Positions 52,636-64,000 of a DNA stretch of 64,000 nucleotides are shown in pieces (the first letter of the stretch is position 1; every line of letters starts with the position of its first letter). The notes below the pieces were generated by a model. It was not told the origin of the DNA, made no database searches, and saw only the letters and a program-made list of their open reading frames with translations. The position numbers were made by a program, and so were the translations under genes. Origin of the DNA: Gorsachius magnificus (taxonomy: Eukaryota > Chordata > Aves > Pelecaniformes > Ardeidae); assembly GCA_034008185.1 (NCBI GenBank), contig CM067081.1, forward strand, positions 81,612,765-81,676,764, in the 5' to 3' direction.

Positions 52636-55600
52636 CTAATTTTATTCTGTGATTGAAACTTTGCAATTGTAAATTTCTACTTAAATAAGAACTAAGCAAT
52701 AGAAAGCAACATTTTGGATGAGAGTCCTGGTAGAAATTAAACTCCAGTGCTTCTCAGAAGGAGAGGTTCATTATGATAGCAGTTAGTTTTAATCAACCAA
52801 AAATTTGACCAAATCAGAAACACAACTATTTCCATATTGCTTATTATTTGGATAATTTTAATTCCCAGGGCTGCACTCCATAGGCTGTTAAACAAACCCC
52901 CAGGCTTCTGGATTTTAGCTGCAACCAATGTGAAAGTGCAGAAGAGAGCAGCACTCTTTTGGCTTTTATCACTTGACTATGCCTTAAAGCTATCAAAAAT
53001 TAGTGGTTGGAAGTCAGCCCTGTCCTAAGGCCTCACAGAGCTTACTGCCATTTCTTGATTGTTTTGAAACCTTGGCATCAGAAATCTTTCTCTCCTTCTC
53101 TTCCACATTGGGAAACCTGGTGTTGGGTTCCACAGGACTTGGCAGCATCTCCTCTAGTCCCTTCTGCTGTTCAGCTGCACGCTGCCCCAGGGTTCCCGCG
53201 TCAGAGACCCATGGGGCTTCGTGGCACGCCTCCGATGGAAAAGCCTTTGAGCAATTTGGCTCTTCTGCACTGTGTGGTTCACACACAACACAAGCCCTCA
53301 GCGCTCTGAGGCTGAAATAATGCTCACAGGGACGGGTCGCTAAATAGACAGTTTCCTGACGCCGGCAGGACAACGTGGGCCACAGAAGCCACGTGCTCCA
53401 GTAAAGAAACCCTCCCTTACACGAACAAGTGAAATATGGCCGTGTGGCTGGCAGTGTACACAAAAGAACAGTGTAAAATCTTTCCTTCTTTCTCCTCTGG
53501 TTATTATTCATTTGTAATGCATAAACATACCATTCAGTAATCAGAGTGATAACTCATGCAAACACCGAAAAAGCTGATTCCACAGCACAAAGTTTTTTCT
53601 TTGAACTCTCTGGGAAGCATCTCAGTTTGGGATTTAACCTTGGGATTTGCAAAACTACAGAAAGCTGATTTAAATATCCCTGTTCAGAGAACCTGGCCCT
53701 CTAGTATTCCCACTAAATTACAGCTGGTCTAGCTGATTAAAGACGAAGTTATCCAGAAATGACTGGATTTGAGGACCACAAAAATCCAGCCGCAACAGCT
53801 GGGCTAGAATAGTCCAAACTTTGACCACCACTCTTTAATAATAAGAGTCCTGGTTAATGATCTTTGAATGTAAGCAGCTGGCATCAGATGCAACACATGT
53901 GAAGGTACACTGTAGATTGACCATATATCCCAAACCCCAAAGAAAAAAAGGGCATTTTAATGGGTGGAAATTACTTGTAATATATTATTCTCCTCACATA
54001 ATAAAGAGGAAGTCTCTTTTTTTCCCTTTTGCTGTTCTCTTATATATTGGGTTGAAACACTTCCTTCTGGTCCTCTCTGCCAAGTCCCAGTATCAGAGGA
54101 AATATCAGCTCACTATTGTTAGTATATAAATCAGCTGAACTTCATCTAAGACCAGGCTGTAGAGCTATTGTGCCAAAAAAAATAAAAAGTCGGTATTCTC
54201 TTAATGTACTGCATCTCTATTTTAAATAAACCTGCACGGAAAACAGGATTCCTTTGGAGAATGTAAAGGCGTATAAAGAGGTAAATAAGGTGGCACATGG
54301 AGAGCAGCCTCCGCAGGTGTCCTAGCTCTGCAAAGGCCAGACGTAACCACTCTCATACTGAATATTACCTTATTCTGCACTGCATAGGGCTGTGACTGTA
54401 ATTGATTTTCTGTGTCAGCAGCCAAACTGAAATACTGGAAGCAAAAAAAAAGTAGCTACATCTCTCTGGTCCTGTCCCCACCCTGGACTGGGAAAAGAAC
54501 AAACTTGAACTGGAGCTGCCACCTTTTTTGAAGAGAGACTGAACCTCCAGGCTCTAGGACAACCAAGCAAGAAGGCAAACACAGCCAGCGACACCTCTGC
54601 TGTTAAAGCCATTTCAGCAGTGCTGCGAGTGCTGAGGCCATGCGCTGCAGGGGACCCCGGGGGCCAAAGCAGCCAGGAGAGCCAGCTGTGGACCCCGGGG
54701 ACGGCAGCGCCCAACACTTCTGGCTGGCTGGGCACAAGAGACATCACGCAGGGCACCAGGGAGGAACTATGCTACTGTGGTTTACTGAGGAAAAGGTCAG
54801 AGGAAGAATCACTTTCTAGCCTCGCAAATGAAAGACATAAAGTGCAGTGAGGAGAGAAAGAGAAAACCCTGCTCCAAATTCCCTTTAATTTTCTCCTCGG
54901 AGACACTGTCCTTTTGCAGAGGGAGGTGCGGTTTCCAAGGCTCTCATGCTAAGATAAAAATCAAATTCTATAATCCCCAAGTCAGTGGGTAAAAGAGGGG
55001 CGACATGACTAGAATTTATCTCCAGGTTATTTTTTTTCCTCACCTCAAGCCGATTCTGCAGTTCTACCCAAAAGTGGAAACAGCTTTAGGATCAAAACCC
55101 CATTTGTGATGAATTTGCGGTCACTAAAAATGTTACCCAACTCTATTGATTAAATTGCAGGATAAGGCCAGTCTGATCCTTCCAATAAGCTCAAGATTAT
55201 GCCAGCATTTTCTCAGTGACTTTGCAGAACTTTACAGCAGCCAATTAACCTGACAAGACAGGCCAAACCCAAAGTCCAGTAATGCTAAAAAAAACACAGT
55301 GGAGTTGCGGAGCAACTGCCTACAAGATTTTTCCGGGGTATGGCATGGGATCGAGGCACCTGATTGCCTTCAGCAATGCTGAAGGTATTATGTATGAAAT
55401 CCAGGATAACTGTAAAGCTTATTGTGAGCTGAAACAACATGGCAACAAATTATTTCAGCCTCTCGCTAAGATTGCCAGTGCCCTGTCATTTGGCAAACCT
55501 CTGAGAAGACATGAGTACTTTTTTTTCTGAATCTCAGACAGCTTCGGGTTTGCAAAGCTACATAAACAAATGATTTGCATGAAATCCGTGACTGACCTAC

Positions 55601-58119
55601 AAATCCCACCCTGCCTATTTCTCTTTTCACTTCCCCTTCTGGCAGTTCAAATTCAGGAAATATCAGTCTGTTGCTCGAGTAGATTTATTTTGCTGGAACA
55701 TATACCTTGAAGCCAATTTTTTATCTCCATCGAAAAGAATGTTTACTGGCCAATGCTGAGCAACAGAAGGATACAGCAGGCTCATTTTATCTTCTCATTT
55801 TAAACCTTAGGGTAGAAAGAATATCAAACCTCAAAATGCGGTTTAGCTCGAAGTAGACACATATATATACACACATACATAATAGCGATTTCCACCTACC
55901 TCTGAACTCTTTGCTCATAGTATCTTTTTAATATTCTTTCTACATCAAAGATATTCTGTGAATTTTACTGTTGAACATGTTAGTCTCTAATCTCAACATT
56001 TGATCTGTACACTTTCTTTTCTTTAGCAAATTATTTTTTTTGCTTTTCATCAAAATCCTGAAATTTTCATCTTTCCCTCCCCTTCCTTTTTCAATTAGTT
56101 CTGCTGGCACTGATGTCAGTTGCTGCTTCTGCAACTTTGCCAGTAACTGTTATGCACTAAGGAATAAAAAAAAAAAAGTAAAAAATGAGAAGATAATGTG
56201 AAGGACTTTGTTGGCTTTGTTGATCAGCTGTCCCTGAGCTGAAGTGTTAGGTAACTCCTTTGGGAACATGTAATATTAAATATTCATGGATAGCCAATTC
56301 TGAAGCCATAATACTGAATATTCATATTGGAAACACAACCCCAGGAGCTTTGCTTAGCATATAAAGGAACAGAAACATAGCTGTTAAACTAGAGTATGCT
56401 TTAAGCCTCAATATTTCATAAATGTTTAATTAGAATGGCCATACTAAAGTTTATTAAATGTAAACGTTTAAAGGCTCAGATTTGGTCCCAGTGCAAATTC
56501 CTCTCTCCTGAAATTAGAATTTAATTTGGGGTCACTTTTAACACAAATTAGAGATAAAATCTGCTTTCTGATGAGACAGGGTGACACTAGGTTTAGTTTT
56601 ACAGTTTTGTAACCAAGAAAATGATTGTAGTAGTCACTTCATCATAACTCCTGGCACTTTAACGACTGCCTGTTTGATCTTGAACAGCCCAAGCAAAGAC
56701 AAAGTTGGTGTGTTCAGCACATATTCATCATGGAAGTTTTTACAGATGTTTGAGTTGTGCGTTGTATCTCGATGTGCCAGCCTGGGTCCTGACAGCTCCA
56801 GGGCTATTCATCACTCAGGAGGCCAAGTCGCCCAACATCACTGCTTTCCCCCAGATGGAGGTCATTTAAGTATAATCAAGCATCCACAAACTTGCTGACA
56901 GCATGGCGGGGCAATGTTTTTGTAAGGGAGCAGGCAGGGAGTACGAGTCAACTCTGGGCATGATGCACCAGAGCTACCCTTGCCAGCTTTGGGGTTGCGA
57001 CTCTTCTCACCCTAACAGCGGCAAAGCTCTGGCTCCCATGGGCTCCCTTTGGTGGACCCTCTCTCGTTGTTGACCTTGTCACTGTGGAGCGTGGTGGAGA
57101 TTTTTTCTAACGTAACCCATCTAAGGTTTCTCCTCCTGTCCTCCCCTTGCCTTCCCAATAGGCTTTCCAGCATGGCTTGGATTAGCCTTAAGTTCTTGTG
57201 GTTTCTTGTTTCAGATTTCGGTTTGGCCATTTGTCATCCTGGTTCTGTTTCTCCTCTCTCTCTTCTTAGAATGACAGAACACAGGATCACCTCTCTGGAT
57301 AAGATTATAAATGCTTCACTGTCCAATTGCCAGTAACAAGTCTCTGCCAAATTTATATTCTAAAATTCCCTGAGCAGCAATTTAATTACATTATTTTGGA
57401 TACAGCACCATAGCAGCTGCATTCATTTGATGAGGATTCATTATGGTTTATGGTGAAAACAATGGCAAATTAGCTCTGATGTGTTTTGGAATTTGCTCTT
57501 TATTTAGTTTAGAATAGCTCTGTTTCAGTGAATGTGAATCCCAAGCCCATTTGATCCTGCAGTCTGTGAGAAAGTGGGAAGGCTCTGACAGGAGTTCTTA
57601 AAAATCAGATGCATCTACACCTGTTGCAGCTCAGTTATTGAAGTCCTGCTGGTTTGTGGTTAAAAGGGAATTACCAGACAGATCCATTCCACTATATTTT
57701 AAGGAATATTCCAGGACTATTTCAAAAGTCATGTGTATAAATCAAAATAAACACATAAATAACAAATCCTCAGTTTTGTCCATATTTTTCATGGATAAAC
57801 TTTTCCCAAAGCAGAAAAAATTATATCCCTACTAGAAATTTAGTAAGCGTTCTCAAGGAAATCTAAAACAAATGACTTCTCTGCTTGTTTCCAAGCTCAA
57901 ACTTTAAGCCAGATTTGTGAAATATTTGTTGAATTTTTTGGAACTGTCTGGAGGAGTTACAGTAAGTTCTAAGCACATACTAGGGGGGTGACATGAAGCC
58001 TAAACATAGGGCAAAATTCGTAGCAGGGGGTAAAAATCTCCAGAGAGCCAAACAGACTGCTATTCCAAACAAAAGCGGCAGCTTCACGTTAGAAGCTACA
58101 TTAGAAGCTTTTGCTAGGG
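52636..58119. other. Intronic stretch, no gene; two GC/CpG-richer patches
   Basis: No exon is recognised. CpG-richer patches lie at about 53180-53440 and 54600-54760. The first contains the longest non-repeat frame on either strand (53014-53511 minus, 165 codons), which has no motif. The stretches 55150-55540 and 57380-57560 look single-copy (see findings). A short CA/TA repeat is at about 55858-55882. Confidence 0.55.
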
Positions 58120-58148
58120 TGCTAACATGATGTTAGCATGATGTTAGG
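58120..58148. repeat. Palindrome with 9-bp arms and an 11-bp tandem duplication
   Basis: TGCTAACAT, a single G and ATGTTAGCA (58120-58138) form a near-perfect palindrome. The word ATGATGTTAGC (58127-58137) is repeated immediately as ATGATGTTAGG (58138-58148). It appears to be a local slippage event. Confidence 0.75.
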
Positions 58149-61100
58149 GCGTAACTTCTGCAGGGAATTTTTGTACTGAAAAAAGTCTTTGTATAGGCAT
58201 AGTTATAGCACCACTTTTGTACTTCTGTAATTTATTTTGCTTTGTTTATTAATATGGTTGTTTTTACTGGCCAAAATACTTTTTGGCCACTTAACGACAC
58301 AAGGAAAAAAGAAAGCTTTCTTTTTTAAGCTTTCCTCAAATTCTGAGAGGTTGACTCAAGAGTCACATCTGTACATCTTAACAGCGGTCTGTGCTGATAA
58401 AGAGAATCACCCTTAACAGAGCTGGACACAGAGAAGTTGCTATATCCCCTTTTCTATACAGAGTTAAGGGCTATAGGTGCAATTGCTCCTCCTTGTTCAG
58501 GATAATATTTAAAATCCGTTCAATTACTTTCCTCCCTGTTCTACTCTGGTAATATCCTCTTCTTTACTTCGTGCCAGAACCAGAGAAAGTCTGACACATC
58601 ACTGAGTCATTTCAACTTGCTAGGCATCCAGAAAATTATTCATTTACTCTGCAGAGTTGTTTTTTTACTGATCTTGAGAGCTGGCATAGCTCAGGGTGGG
58701 ATCAGACAGGCATGGCACAGATGCTGAGGAGGAGGTAGGGATGCACCACTGCAGGAGAGGAAAGATGGTGGACCCACAGAAACCAGCCATTAAATTGATT
58801 TGGCTGCTGGGAAAATGTATTTTAGGCACCTAACTTGTGCATCTACTATCACCATCTAATGCAGCAGTCTTCCTAGGGTATACCTGAGCAGTCAGTGAAG
58901 ATGGCTGGGTGCCTAAAGAGAGAGAAAGTGGAGCAGACTCAGAGATCCCACCTCACGTACGCCTGCACCACCTCACTGCCAGGGCTGCTCGCTGCCAGCA
59001 GAAGAGGCAGGGAATCAGCTCACCAAAGGGTTGCCCAAGTGCCAGAGCGCCTTCAGCAGGGACAGCAGTGGTGTGCAGGAAAGAGAGTGAGGACAATGTA
59101 ACAGGATGAACCATTTTTTGGTAGCAGAGGGCTTATTAAATCAGTTCAGTGATCCCATAATGCACTCTCTGCACTAACAGGATAAAAAAGAAAAACCCCA
59201 GTCAATGATAAGTACCTAATAAACAAATAATTAGTAAGTAAGGATAAACAAAAAAACCCAATAATATTTGCTGAAGCAATGTGGGATTCTGCTGGTGTGT
59301 CTGAGGCCAGAATTTGGGCTACATTGTAAACACAATATATAGCAAAAGTAGTAAAAGGGTCAAATTTTAAAAACTGCACAGGAGCCGTTTTACTCACAGT
59401 ACCAATTTCTCACTGCTTCACAGCACTAGAAACCAATTACATGAATTCTGACTCTTAAGCAAGAATACTGAAATTACATATACACTATATAAGAGAACAA
59501 AACCCCAGAGCTTCACAACACTTTTCTTCCTGGCATCCCCAGTTTAAAATGTCTCCCCATTACTGAAGCACTTAGCTACACTCCAGGGTTTCTGATAGAC
59601 TTTCCCTATGAATTTTTCTGCAGAAATAAAGACTGAGAGAGCACAGCCCTGAGACCGGCAGCTTCCAAGATCGGATATTTGCCTGACCTTGCAGACCTCC
59701 TCAGGAAGGAAATGAGTTCCTCCAAGGAAAACACGTGACAGCAGATTCAGAGCCCGTTCTGCAAGCAGGAGTCATTCAGTGAGGCACTCTAGGCTTCAGC
59801 TTCAGGGTGAACTGGGGTTCCTACTATGCTTAGAATATGTCGGGAAAAAAAACAACATAAAACCCAAGCATCCTCCCCTTTACTTTTCTATTGTTTTTCT
59901 TCCTTGGAGTGACACTTTCATTGCTAACTATAAGCAGAGTCATTACAAAATAAGCTCCCCTGCATCTGAATTTGTAACTTGTGACAATCATTTACCTGCA
60001 ACCCAACAATTTACTTGTACCTCTATACTGCAAACACTCAACTCTGCACACAATAGAGGCAACAATTAGACCAAAAGAGCTTCCTAATTTAATTCAAAAT
60101 TATTTTGATATTGTACACATTAAAATCTAAAGCCTTCACTGACTTTAACAGTGTTGACATTAAGCATTATGAGATTTAAGAGCAGAACTCCGAATCGGTT
60201 TTGTTTGCTTGTTTGTTTGATTTTTCCTAAAGAGTAGTCATCATTTATTTGACAGAAAAATTACATTGCTTTCAAGTGAGAACATGCAAACTGATTTAGG
60301 CAGAGCAAGAACCCATTTAAAACTGCTCAAAATTCAGATTTCATTTAAATGTTTTTCAGGTCTTGAGAAAAATGTTTTATTAGCTTATCACTCTCTTTAC
60401 TCAGCCTCTTTTAACAAAAGACATCACAAGAAAATTATTAAGCTAAAGAGGTGGTATTACTTAGAGTAATTCACTACATGTTCAGACAAAGGTTTTCAAT
60501 TTGTATAAATACGGACAAAGCTGGAAGTAATCAAGTAAATTAAAGGGATAAAACAAGGTTCCTCTGATAATATTCTTACCCAGAAAGAACTACAGTAATT
60601 CATAGCATCCTGCCTGCATAAGAATTTCCGTGCATCGGAATTTTGGGAGAGCTGAAGCATGTGTCTACCAAGTCTGAAAAGAAAGCTAATTCAGCAGAGA
60701 GACAACTTAAAAACCACAAAAAAGCTTCATGGTTGCTGCTCTAATGGGTGGATCTGAATGCAAAGGTCACTTTTTCCTCAAGAGTGATCATAAGAAATGC
60801 TCAAAAGAGAGTGAAAACATTATTGTATGTCTAATATAATGGCCCTTCCCAACAAGCTGTGGCATATTTTTTAAGTTGAAGGTTGTATTCAAATGCAGGG
60901 AAGAGAACAATGCCTGCCCATACTTAAGGCACATGAAAGAAAAGATTGCATCATCGTATAAATTCACCCAAAGTTTGCATAACCTCACCAGGCATCTCGA
61001 GTGCGTCCTTTCAGTAAGTGGGCACCTATCACCCCTTGGGATGAAAAAGGGCCTCAGTGCAGGAGCTCCCTCACATGGCGGAGTTTTCCATGTGCTGATG

Positions 61101-61539
61101 ACTCCTAACCCTCAACGCTAGCCTTCCAACAGCAAGCACTTACAGAAAAGCAAATGCGGCTCACTCCCGCCAAGCTGAAGAGCACCCTGTGCAATGGGAG
61201 AGCCCCAGCGTTGGTAGGGCCACCCTGGAGTGACCCACTGCCCCAGCAGCCCCCAGCATTTGTGTACACGGGGGAAGCAGGGACCATAGGAAAGACCATA
61301 CGGCGACCAGGAGGTCCATGACCTCTGGCAAAACACAGGGGCTTTCTCTCCCAAGCATTCACCTTTACCGCTCCCTTGCATATCTGCACATATATTTTCC
61401 CCCTTTTATAGTTTACAGAATATTAGTCTGGTTTGGTATACTGGGAAAGGCATTGGAAACATCTATTTTTGGATTGACAAATTTTAAATTTTAAAACTGA
61501 TGATGTCAGTCAAATAGTATTTGTAATATTTTAATAGTT
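58149..61539. other. Intronic stretch, no gene recognised
   Basis: AT-rich except for GC-richer patches at about 58890-59060 and 61170-61330. Minus-strand frames at 61105-61389 overlap in several phases with no domain. No exon or repeat is recognised. Confidence 0.55.
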
Positions 61540-62224
61540 AGAATCATAGAATCATAGAATGTTTTGGGTTGGAAGGGACCCCTAGAGGTCATCTAGTCCA
61601 ACCCCGCTGCAGTGAGCAGGAACACCACTAACTAGATCAGGTTGCTCAGAGCCCCATCCAACCTTGAATGTTCCCAGGGATGGGGCCTCCACCACCTCTC
61701 TGGGCAACCTGTTCCAGTGTTTCACCACCCTCGTTGTAAAGAATTTCCTCCTTATATCCAGTCTAAACCTACCCTGCTTCAGTTTAAAACCATTACCCCT
61801 TGTCCTGTCACAGCTGGCCCTACTAAAAAGATTTTCCCCATCTTTCCTATAGGCCCCCTTTAGGTACTGAAAGGCCGTAATCAGGTCTCCCCGCAGCCTT
61901 CTCTTCTCCAGGCTGAACAACCCCAACTCCCTCAGCCTGTCCTCATAAGAGTGGTGCTCCAGTCCTCGGATCATTTTAGTAGCCCTCCTCTGGACCCGCT
62001 CCAACAGTTCCATGTCCTTCTTGTGCTGAGGGCTCCAGAGCTGGACGCAGGGCTCCAGGTGAGGTCTCAGCAGAGCAGAGTAGAGGGGCAGAATCACCTC
62101 CCCTGACCTGCTGGCCACGCTTCTCCTGATGCAGCCCAGGGTACGGTTGGCCTTCTGGGCTGCCATCGCACATTGCCGGCTCATGTCCAGCTTTTCATCC
62201 ACCAGCACCCCCAAGTCCCTCTCT
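61540..62224 (-). mobile_element. CR1 LINE 3' fragment, 685 bp (younger group)
   Basis: On the plus strand it starts with the inverted tail AGAATCATAGAATCATAG and runs through the inverted 3' UTR (AGGTCATCTAGTCCAACCCC) into the C-terminal third of ORF2. It stops at 62224, within the codons for [14 protein letters not shown]. By eye it differs from 42287-42982 by roughly 20 substitutions and one 5-bp gap, so both copies come from the same recent source. It is sense with respect to MID1 and inverted relative to the 40830 copy. Confidence 0.95.
61582..62224 (-). pseudogene. CR1 ORF2 C-terminal remnant, frameshifted near its end
   Basis: The frame encodes the C-terminal domain of the CR1 reverse transcriptase, from [11 protein letters not shown] through [23 protein letters not shown] and [12 protein letters not shown]. 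Relative to the copy at 40830, a 5-bp deletion (CCAGG on the element strand, near 61663) shifts the frame. The normal ending [11 protein letters not shown] is therefore replaced by an unrelated tail that reads into the 3' UTR. No RT active-site motif is present, because the copy starts downstream of it. Confidence 0.93.
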
Positions 62225-64000
62225 TTCAATTATTTCTTTGAAGGGGTTTCTTGAATGTATGTGTTCAGAGTCTTTGGGCCACAAATAAAACATTTTAAAT
62301 ACCTACTCAAATGAACCGGCATCCATACAGCGATCATTACTTCATCTTCTCTTTAGTAACTTATTATTAAGATTGGTATTGCTCAGATTCAGATTGAAGG
62401 AGTTATATTCTCCGTATTCTGCTGGCTTAAGATGCAAATCAAGTTTGCACACAATGTCATTAGCTACAGCCTAACGAGTCTGCTTAATGCTTCTACCACG
62501 AGACACATAGGTTGTGAACAGCTGCCTGTCTTTAATCTCTTTTGAAGTTTGACTGTATTGTAACAAATAACAAAACTTGGGTGCACAGCCTCACATTTCA
62601 AAATAGCCACTACAACTCCAGAAGCGCAGAGGTGAGTTTCAGTGGGGGCGGCTACTGTAATGCAACTACAGCATTAGTTGCTGTAGGAGCCTACAGCAAC
62701 TGCCAGCAGGTAAAGCAGGGTACCCTACCAGGATACGCAACTGTCCCCAAAACCAGAAGAACATTAATCTATATAACTAATACAGCAACACAGGTTCTTC
62801 TCTTTTACTTTGTCACAGGATGTTTTCATTTCTCTAGTAGTTAATGAGAGATGCTGCATTTATTTTTACCTTTAACTAATTTTACCTATGAGCTAGACTT
62901 AGATACGGAAAATTTCTCTGACATTCAAATGCATTACAAGCTTGAATTGACATTGTTGTTCACAGATAGCATGAAATCTCAATATAAACCACATGGAGAA
63001 AAAAGGAGAGTTTGTCAAATCATAACAGTATCCACATATATGCAAACAAAATTTAAAGAAAAGAGAAAAGCTGGTTTATTTTGATCAGGGAAGCACTTTT
63101 CTTATTTTTTTCTTCACCAGGTTCAAATCAGTTGTTCCAAGAAATCTTCCAGTACTATCTGCCATCACAGATGTTCCAGCTTATTTGTAACTGAACAGAT
63201 TAGTATTTATCTTCTGAGGCATAAATACCTTTAAAGTACATATTCTAAGATGTGTGTGCATTATGGGTGAATTACAGGAAACAATACAGAAAAAATGCTG
63301 GAGTGGCTTATGATTTTAGGCATACGCCTGGACAAGAGGTATACCAGCAATCCTACCCTAATATTAGTCCTGGGACCCAAAAGCTCCGTCCCCCTCTTGC
63401 TCCCAACTCTTTCCTCAGCCTGACAGCATGTTGCTGGTATACCTTCATCTGTCCTGGTATTAACTGTGATGATTTATCACCACAACTGGTGAGTGTGTGG
63501 TAAGTAATGGTGTAAGAAATGATTCGTGCAGTACAGCACTAGGAAGTAATGGCATCAAAAAGGCCCCTTTGTACTTTTTAGGTTTTTGAGAAAAGACTAT
63601 ACTTTTATTACTATTTATTGTAATTTATATGTGCTGTTGCATATGTTACATGAAAGATCTCTTCTCGTTGTACCAGGTATTTATTTTTAATTTTCGAAAA
63701 TGAATATGATATCAAAACCTTAATTTCATTACAAAATAAAAGCTGAAACACTTGAGAGATAGAAGAGAATCTCCATCTCATAAGACAGATCTCATATTTT
63801 GGAATCTTTCATATTTCAGTTCTTGTTTCAAATTTAGGGACTGTAAATTTTCAGTCAGTAGAGAGTACTAACAGTGTACTAACATCTGTTTGGACATCAA
63901 AATTGATTTGTTTTTAGACTGGCACATAAGATGGGACACACGGAGCCAGAACTGCACTGGGACCTCTTCTCGAAAACAAAGGGCACAAGAACCCAGGCCT
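62225..64000. other. Intronic stretch to the window end, no gene recognised
   Basis: AT-rich, without exon or known repeat. The 62330-62480 stretch contains mixed non-repetitive AT-rich motifs that might be conserved noncoding DNA. The RING/B-box exon of MID1 was looked for here and not found. Confidence 0.55.

Noticed and set aside
53014..53511. 165-codon minus-strand open frame
   Set aside because: It is the longest frame not explained by CR1, but it has no domain, no signal peptide and no splice or promoter context. It overlaps frames on the other strand in the same CpG-rich patch, where stop codons are rarer.
54600..54760. GC-rich patch as the MID1 promoter
   Set aside because: It sits inside the intron that precedes the 96-nt exon. 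The start-codon exon and the 5' noncoding exons must lie beyond 64000, so the main promoter cannot be here.

Overview
This is vertebrate genomic DNA, almost certainly from a bird. It is AT-rich, has no operon-like gene packing, and carries several CR1 (chicken-repeat-1) LINE copies, some ending in the octamer repeat ATTCTATG that is typical of avian CR1 3' ends. The species cannot be named from the sequence.

The only host gene I can support is MID1 (TRIM18, the midline-1 E3 ubiquitin ligase), on the minus strand. Two short internal coding exons are clear, each with good splice sites and each a whole number of codons. One is 96 nt at 16676-16771 and the other is 108 nt at 1547-1654. In transcription order the window holds the 3' part of a very large intron (16772-64000, at least 47 kb), the 96-nt exon, a 15,021-bp intron (1655-16675), the 108-nt exon, and the start of the next intron (1-1546). 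The two exons encode 68 consecutive residues of the coiled-coil that dimerises MID1. The large upstream RING/B-box exon and the downstream COS-box, fibronectin type III and SPRY exons lie outside the window.

The introns hold at least eight 5'-truncated CR1 pieces. They fall into a younger group (40830-42982 plus, 61540-62224 minus, 47184-47243 plus), a second group (16238-16370 minus, 39149-39298 plus, 40542-40765 minus), and older decayed copies (28823-29186, 31230-31475, 20990-21056, all plus). The largest is about 2.1 kb and keeps most of the reverse transcriptase reading frame. It is dead: it has a frameshift, a stop codon, and a Gly in place of the second Asp of the catalytic FADD motif. 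Two CR1 pairs are inverted relative to each other, so a MID1 pre-mRNA could form intramolecular duplexes there.

The rest is intronic sequence with small tandem repeats, palindromes, alternating purine-pyrimidine tracts, purine-rich tracts and scattered GC-rich patches. I found no rRNA, tRNA, CRISPR array, retrovirus or second protein-coding gene, and no evidence of an undescribed system. The most useful leads are the inverted CR1 pairs, the active-site change in the reverse transcriptase, and several single-copy-looking stretches that may be conserved noncoding elements.
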